A stretch of 64,000 nucleotides of DNA from RGIG3009 sp045630285 (GTDB lineage Bacteria; Bacillota; Clostridia; Oscillospirales; Acutalibacteraceae). Below the pieces are notes generated by a model. That model ran no database searches and was not told the DNA's origin. It worked only from the letters and a program-made list of their open reading frames with translations. Shown piece by piece: positions 60,301 to 64,000 of the stretch. Made by a program: the position numbers and the translations under genes. Numbering within the stretch: the first letter of the stretch is position 1; each line of letters begins with the position of its first letter. Where the stretch lies: the NCBI GenBank assembly GCA_045630285.1, contig JAZQSX010000061.1:1-64000 (forward strand), given 5' to 3'.

Positions 60301-61694
60301 ATAAGTACACGGAATCGCTGTTCGGCAGCGATCACGTGTTTAAGGCCGGCACCATATCGACCGTTGCCGAGAAAACGGCGTTCGGTTATGTAAAAAAGTA
60401 TGCCGAGGAGCGTGGCTTGGCTCTGTCTAATGCAGAGATTGCCCGCCTGTCCGAGGGCTGCACCGGCGTGAAGCGTACAACGGGTCAGCATCCCGGCGGC
60501 ATGGTCGTTGTGCCGAATGAATATGTGATCGAAGATTTCTGCCCGGCACAGCATCCGGCAGACGACCCGCATTCCGACATTATTACGACGCACTTTGATT
60601 TCCATTCGATCCACGATACGATCTTGAAGCTGGATAATCTGGGTCACGTTATTCCCACGACCTATAAATATCTCGAGGAGTATACCGGCATCAGCGTGAT
60701 GAACGTGCCGATGTCCGACCCCGAGGTGTACAAGCTGTTTACCTCGCCCGAGCCGTTGGGCGTTACGGTAGAGGATATTGAGTGCGAGACGGGTACGCTG
60801 TCACTGCCCGAAATGGGTACACCGTTTGTGCGGCAGATGCTGCTGGATTGCCGTCCCGCTACGTTTGCCGACCTGCTCCAGATCTCCGGTCTGTCGCACG
60901 GTACCGACGTGTGGTTGGGCAATGCGCAGGAGTTGATCCGTGCCGGTACGTGCACTATTTCGGATGTTATCGGTACCCGTGATAATATCATGACGTATTT
61001 GATGCACAAGGGTCTTCCGCCAAAAATGGCGTTTAAGATCATGGAGATCGTGCGTAAGGGTAAGGCGACCAAGCTGCTCACAGAGGAGCATTTTGCTGCC
61101 ATGAAGGAGCATAACGTGCCGGATTGGTACGTGGATTCCTGCATGAAGATCAAGTACATGTTCCCGAAAGCGCACGCTGCGGCGTATTGCACGGCGGCGT
61201 TGCGGGTGGCGTGGTACAAGGTGCATCGTCCGACGGAGTATTATGCTGCCTACTTTACCGGCCGTGGTGAAGATTTCGATGCGGAACCGGTCCAGGAGGG
61301 TAAGGCGGCGGTGAAGCGGCTGATGGACAGCATTCGTGCCAAGGATAAAAAGGAAGCCACCGCCAAGGAGTTGTCCCAGGCAGAAACGCTGCATATCGTC
61401 TACGAGGCGATGCAGCGTGGCGTGGAGTTCTTGCCGGTTGATCTGTACAAGTCGCATTCCTATAAGTTTGTGCCGGAGGACGGCAAGATCCGTATGCCGT
61501 TCAGTGCGGTAAAGGGCCTTGGCGAAGCGGCGGCACAATCGCTGATGGAGGCACGTGAGGGCGGCGAGTTTATCTCGTGCGATGACCTGCAAAACCGCTC
61601 TGGTATTTCCAAGTCGGTTGTCGAATCGTTGAGTATGCTGGGAGCGTTGGGCTCTTTGCCGGCTACCAGCCAAATGAATCTGTTTGAAATGTAG
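57315..61694 (+). CDS. polC: DNA polymerase III PolC, replicative alpha subunit
   Basis: A 1459-residue Gram-positive replicative polymerase. Domains in order are an N-terminal region, an Ala/Gln/Pro-rich linker (about 175-225), an OB fold, a PHP domain (ELHLHTKMSAMDA near 348) split by a DEDD exonuclease (VFDLETTGLNAG, about 440; NHHRACDDA), then the C-family catalytic part with GSRGSVGSSFVAHMAG, a four-cysteine zinc site (CPKC and CPAC) and the catalytic PDIDLNF near 979. It is slightly longer than the B. subtilis enzyme. Its start overlaps ispG. Confidence 0.98.
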   Translation: MSYPDIQSLFSPYIHDATLLAPFVSATVADMQVSRAERFLRIRLQMPEFVPFDVFPPVEEALAEGLGLRTVELTPQYPEETLCEACFPTIVAFLRRRCVAVNGTFNDATFTREGEGFAVTLCHGGVDVIRTTHTDTMMGQLIGELFGRRVPLTFYGEGGVDEKDEQYRKLMEEAERESREAVQRAAQQAAQAAPQADKPAAVSIKPSKPADPTVPPEDGLPIYRETASPLFGPVPREMPTPLVKLQEGSTATVWGEVFGYETRSFRDGTRIRHTFFVTDRTNSISVILWTDTKRDKAKLEAMESLKNGVCVLMNGLYEFDEFAKGNVFNPKSLALVNRYKKQDTADVKRVELHLHTKMSAMDAVSDAEALVLRAAEWGHPAVAITDHGVAQAFPEAMNAAEKAKKNGTPIKILYGVEAYYVNDAVSIVQGDTEATLDSEYIVFDLETTGLNAGNDRITEIGAVRLRDGEVLEEFNTFVDPEKPIPAKIAELTGITDAMVAGAPKEGEALRKFFEFCGENPILVAHNARFDTGFVRAAAGRLGMTVPFSSIDTVPISRALYSGLKNHKLDTVAKHLEIPPFNHHRACDDARVLAEIFSKMLIEMKEKRGLETVQEINSLMNDGDQHKSRPYHQILLAKDKVGLKNLYKLISYSHLKNFYKRPRITRSKLLEYREGLIVGSACEQGELFCAIVEGKPWDELCAIVRFYDFLEVQPLGNNHFMLRNGTVRDEEQLREFNRTVIRLGEELNIPVCATGDVHFMDPDDEVYRRILQAGQGYGDADIQPPLYLRTTEEMLKEFEYLSAEKAYEIVVENPKRIAEMIDDIRPIPEGNYPPHIDGSDEELTEITWSRAKEIYGDPVPEIVSARLEKELNSIIKNGFAVLYMIAQKLVKNSVDNGYLVGSRGSVGSSFVAHMAGISEVNPLAPHYVCPKCKHSEFITDGSFGSGFDLPEKACPACGEMMDRDGQEIPFETFLGFDGDKTPDIDLNFASEYQSRAHKYTESLFGSDHVFKAGTISTVAEKTAFGYVKKYAEERGLALSNAEIARLSEGCTGVKRTTGQHPGGMVVVPNEYVIEDFCPAQHPADDPHSDIITTHFDFHSIHDTILKLDNLGHVIPTTYKYLEEYTGISVMNVPMSDPEVYKLFTSPEPLGVTVEDIECETGTLSLPEMGTPFVRQMLLDCRPATFADLLQISGLSHGTDVWLGNAQELIRAGTCTISDVIGTRDNIMTYLMHKGLPPKMAFKIMEIVRKGKATKLLTEEHFAAMKEHNVPDWYVDSCMKIKYMFPKAHAAAYCTAALRVAWYKVHRPTEYYAAYFTGRGEDFDAEPVQEGKAAVKRLMDSIRAKDKKEATAKELSQAETLHIVYEAMQRGVEFLPVDLYKSHSYKFVPEDGKIRMPFSAVKGLGEAAAQSLMEAREGGEFISCDDLQNRSGISKSVVESLSMLGALGSLPATSQMNLFEM

Positions 61695-61711
61695 AAAAAG
61701 GAGGGATAGCG

Positions 61712-63445
61712 ATGTTGCAAAAGAATCAGATCATACCGCTGACCATTACGGCGATGAGTGCAGAGGGAAGCGGTATCGGACGCTATGCAGAGTCAGCTGA
61801 TGAACGTGGTATCGCTGTCTTCGTTCCGTTTACAGCTATTGGTGACGTCATCCGCTGCCGTATCGTCAAGGTGCAGAAGACCTTGGCTTACGGCAGAATC
61901 GAGGAGCTGGTTTCTCCGTCGGATGACCGTTTGCCGCAGGTGGATTGCCCCGCCTTCGGCAAGTGCGGCGGGTGTACCTATCGACATATTCGCTATGATG
62001 CCGAGCTGCGTTGTAAATGGCAGCGTGTGGCGGATGCGTTGGAGCGTATCGGTGGGTTGCAGCTAAAGCCTGAACCAATTGTGGCGTGCGAGCAGCCTGA
62101 CCGGTATCGTAACAAGGCGCAGTATCCGGTTGCCCCGGGGGAGCACCGCCCGTTGATCGGTTTGTATGCCGCTCGCAGTCATCGTGTGATCGAGCAGCGG
62201 GATTGTTTGCTGCAGCCGGGAAGCTTCGCAGCAGCATTGGAGGTCGTGGCACGGTGGGTGAGGAAGAACCACGTGCCGATTTATGATGAAGCCACCGGGC
62301 TTGGTGTGTTGCGACACATTTACATCCGTGAGGGTGCCAAAAGCGGTGAGCGAATGGTGTGCCTCGTATGCACGTGTGGCAAATTGCCCGATACCGAAGG
62401 ACTGACTCGGGACTTGGGGGAGGCTGTGCCGGGCCTCAGTTCGGTAATGGTCAATTTGAATACCGAGGATACCAACGTGGTGCTTGGCAAGACGAGCTAT
62501 CCGCTATATGGCGAGCCATATATCACCGATACGCTTTGCGATCTTAAGTTCCGTTTGTCGCCGCTGTCGTTTTATCAGGTAAACCACGATCAGGCGGAGC
62601 GACTGTACCGATTGGCAGCCGAAGCAGCGGCGTTGACAGGCGAGGAAGCACTTCTCGATTTGTATTGCGGTACAGGAACGATCGGTTTATCAATGGCCCA
62701 CCGTGTTCGTGAGCTGGTGGGCGTTGAGGTCGTTTCGCAGGCGGTTGAGGATGCCGCTCGGAATGCGGCTGATAACGGTATTGGCAATGCGCGGTTTTTG
62801 GCGGCAGATGCTGCAAAGGCGGCCAAGCAACTGGCGGCTGAGGGTTGGCACCCCGACGTGGTGGTGTTGGATCCGCCCCGTAAGGGCTGTGAGCCTGCGC
62901 TTCTCCATACGGTTGCGGAAATGCATCCCGATCGGGTGGTGTACGTTTCCTGCGACCCGGCAACCTTGGCACGGGATCTGAAATTGTTTGCTGAGTTAGG
63001 ATACATAACGGAGCGGGTTACTCCGGTAGATATGTTTCCGAGGACAGCGCACGTAGAATCGGTTGCCCGTTTAAGTCGGAGGAGTGCCGTGCACCCTATG
63101 AAGCTGCATGCTTCTCCGTTTGAGAAGATAAAGAGCGGCGAAAAGACGATTGAGCTCCGCTTGTTCGATGAAAAGCGTCGGCAAATCAAGGTGGGGGACA
63201 CGATCGTTTTTACGAACACCACTACCGGAGAAATGCTTGATGTCTGTGTTTTGAAACTGCATCGGTTTGATAGCTTTGAGGAACTGTATGCGGCGTTGCC
63301 ATTGTTGAAATGCGGATATACGACCGAGGATATCGACACGGCACAGCCGTCCGACATGGAACAGTACTATTCTGTTGAAGAACAGAAAAAGTACGGGGTA
63401 ATCGGTATTGAAGTGTGCTGCTCGGATGAAGAACACAGTCGATAG
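61712..63445 (+). CDS. RlmD-type 23S rRNA uracil-5-methyltransferase fused to a C-terminal ASCH domain
   Basis: A 577-residue fusion. Residues 1-60 are a TRAM domain and CPAFGKCGGC is the [4Fe-4S] motif. The SAM domain has LLDLYCGTGTIGLSMA (near 314-329), DPPRKGCE and SCDPATLARDL with the catalytic Cys. The methyltransferase normally ends at HVESVARLSR, but here the frame continues into an ASCH domain from about 462 (MKLHASPFEKIKSGEKTIELRL). ASCH domains bind RNA or modified nucleotides. A GGAGGAG at 63078-63084 precedes in-frame GTG (63089) and ATG (63098), so the ASCH part may also be made alone. Confidence 0.92.
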   Translation: MLQKNQIIPLTITAMSAEGSGIGRYAESADERGIAVFVPFTAIGDVIRCRIVKVQKTLAYGRIEELVSPSDDRLPQVDCPAFGKCGGCTYRHIRYDAELRCKWQRVADALERIGGLQLKPEPIVACEQPDRYRNKAQYPVAPGEHRPLIGLYAARSHRVIEQRDCLLQPGSFAAALEVVARWVRKNHVPIYDEATGLGVLRHIYIREGAKSGERMVCLVCTCGKLPDTEGLTRDLGEAVPGLSSVMVNLNTEDTNVVLGKTSYPLYGEPYITDTLCDLKFRLSPLSFYQVNHDQAERLYRLAAEAAALTGEEALLDLYCGTGTIGLSMAHRVRELVGVEVVSQAVEDAARNAADNGIGNARFLAADAAKAAKQLAAEGWHPDVVVLDPPRKGCEPALLHTVAEMHPDRVVYVSCDPATLARDLKLFAELGYITERVTPVDMFPRTAHVESVARLSRRSAVHPMKLHASPFEKIKSGEKTIELRLFDEKRRQIKVGDTIVFTNTTTGEMLDVCVLKLHRFDSFEELYAALPLLKCGYTTEDIDTAQPSDMEQYYSVEEQKKYGVIGIEVCCSDEEHSR

Positions 63446-63448
63446 GTA

Positions 63449-64000
63449 ATGTGCCCAGCACAGAAGATGCGGAAGAAGGAAAAACACTTGCAAAAGAGGT
63501 CGTTGTTGTATATTATTGTAGCAGGGATCGGCTGGGGCACGTCGGGCTTGTTTGTGCACTGGTTGGCACCATACGGCTTTACGCCATTGCAACTGACCGC
63601 TATGCGTGGATTGGTTTCGTTCCTTTGTATGCTGGCGTATGTGTTGATCCGTGACGTGCGGTTGCTCAAAATTAAGTTGTCAGAGCTCTTGATGTTTTTA
63701 GGAAGCGGCGTAACTTTGTTCGGTACGGCAGCGTTTTACTATATGTCGATGCAAACCTCGTCCATTGCGACGGGCGTGGTGCTGATGTACACGGCACCGG
63801 TATATGTGATGCTGTTTTCTGTGGCGTTTTTTGGTGAACGTTTGTCACGTCTGAAGCTATTCTCGGTCGTTTGTATGCTGATCGGCTGTTGCCTGGTGGC
63901 GGGCGTGGTTGGCGGTATGGAGATCAATACGGAGGGCGTTCTGTTTGGCGTGCTGGCCGGTTTGTCGTATGCCGCCTACAATATCATTACCAAACTGGAA
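63449..64000 (+). CDS. EamA/DMT-family transporter, 3' end cut by the window
   Basis: 184 codons are visible, and the frame is still open at the right edge. After a basic start the protein shows successive membrane helices, beginning LLYIIVAGIGWGTSGLFVHW and PLQLTAMRGLVSFLCMLAY, with TGVVLMYTAPVYVMLFSVAF and a second-half repeat beginning VLFGVLAGLSYAAYN. This is the ten-helix drug/metabolite transporter (EamA) layout. The start is uncertain: ATG at 63449 lies three bases after the upstream stop, and ATG at 63467 is also possible; neither has a good ribosome site. The substrate is unknown. Confidence 0.85.
   Translation, partial: MCPAQKMRKKEKHLQKRSLLYIIVAGIGWGTSGLFVHWLAPYGFTPLQLTAMRGLVSFLCMLAYVLIRDVRLLKIKLSELLMFLGSGVTLFGTAAFYYMSMQTSSIATGVVLMYTAPVYVMLFSVAFFGERLSRLKLFSVVCMLIGCCLVAGVVGGMEINTEGVLFGVLAGLSYAAYNIITKLE

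Noticed and set aside
1..64000. CRISPR arrays, rRNA genes, insertion sequences, integrase genes
   Set aside because: I looked for regularly spaced repeats, rRNA signatures, transposase and recombinase motifs and saw none; only the 69-bp direct repeat hints at mobility.

Overview
The window looks like chromosome of a spore-forming, anaerobic, gut-type Clostridia, probably Oscillospirales (inference). The evidence is an alpha/beta small acid-soluble spore protein, a PolC-type replicative polymerase, a PBP5-type carboxypeptidase, the DUF512-der-plsY and pyrH-frr-uppS-cdsA-ispC-rseP-ispG-polC orders, a DarA c-di-AMP receptor, QueH, and ferredoxin-linked indolepyruvate oxidoreductase. Most genes have strong GGAGG ribosome sites, and many transcripts end in shared bidirectional hairpins.

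Layout. 1-5100: a small helical protein, an unannotated promoter-plus-hairpin RNA candidate, an FAD oxidoreductase, feoAB behind a possible iron operator, and a membrane-anchored MerR regulator with a 19-bp-spacer promoter. 5.2-8.9 kb: a membrane CapA-family protein, an ECF sigma factor with its membrane partner, and tRNA-Gln(CUG). 9.3-14.6 kb: exopolysaccharide genes (initiating sugar transferase, Wzy-like polymerase, three GT2 enzymes) interrupted by a spore protein. 14.9-20.4 kb: an aryl-acid operon (acyl-CoA ligase, iorA, iorB, paaK). 20.4-31.3 kb: housekeeping genes (a 56-residue protein, hflX, prs, cupin, dacF-like, pgi, P-loop protein, yceD-rpmF, DUF512, der, plsY).

31.3-46 kb is the accessory part. 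It holds a LacI regulator divergent from a GNAT-Gfo/Idh fusion; a second CapA; a glycosidase-like protein with two paralogous QueG-like iron-sulfur proteins under a divergent AraC; and a 5.2-kb segment bounded by a 69-bp perfect direct repeat. That repeat is the 3' end of darA. The segment encodes an AraC regulator, a 1178-residue exported multi-module protein and a 38-residue peptide. The regulator's N-terminal sensor is an out-of-phase slice of the same carbohydrate-binding-like modules carried by its exported neighbour. This is the strongest candidate for an undescribed system here: a cytoplasmic regulator built from its target's binding modules, on a cassette apparently inserted at the end of a core gene.

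46.3-64 kb: a DUF1854 protein with an ABC exporter, dUTPase, an Sfp-type transferase, queH, the pyrH-to-polC growth operon, an RlmD-type methyltransferase fused to an ASCH domain, and the start of an EamA transporter cut by the window edge.
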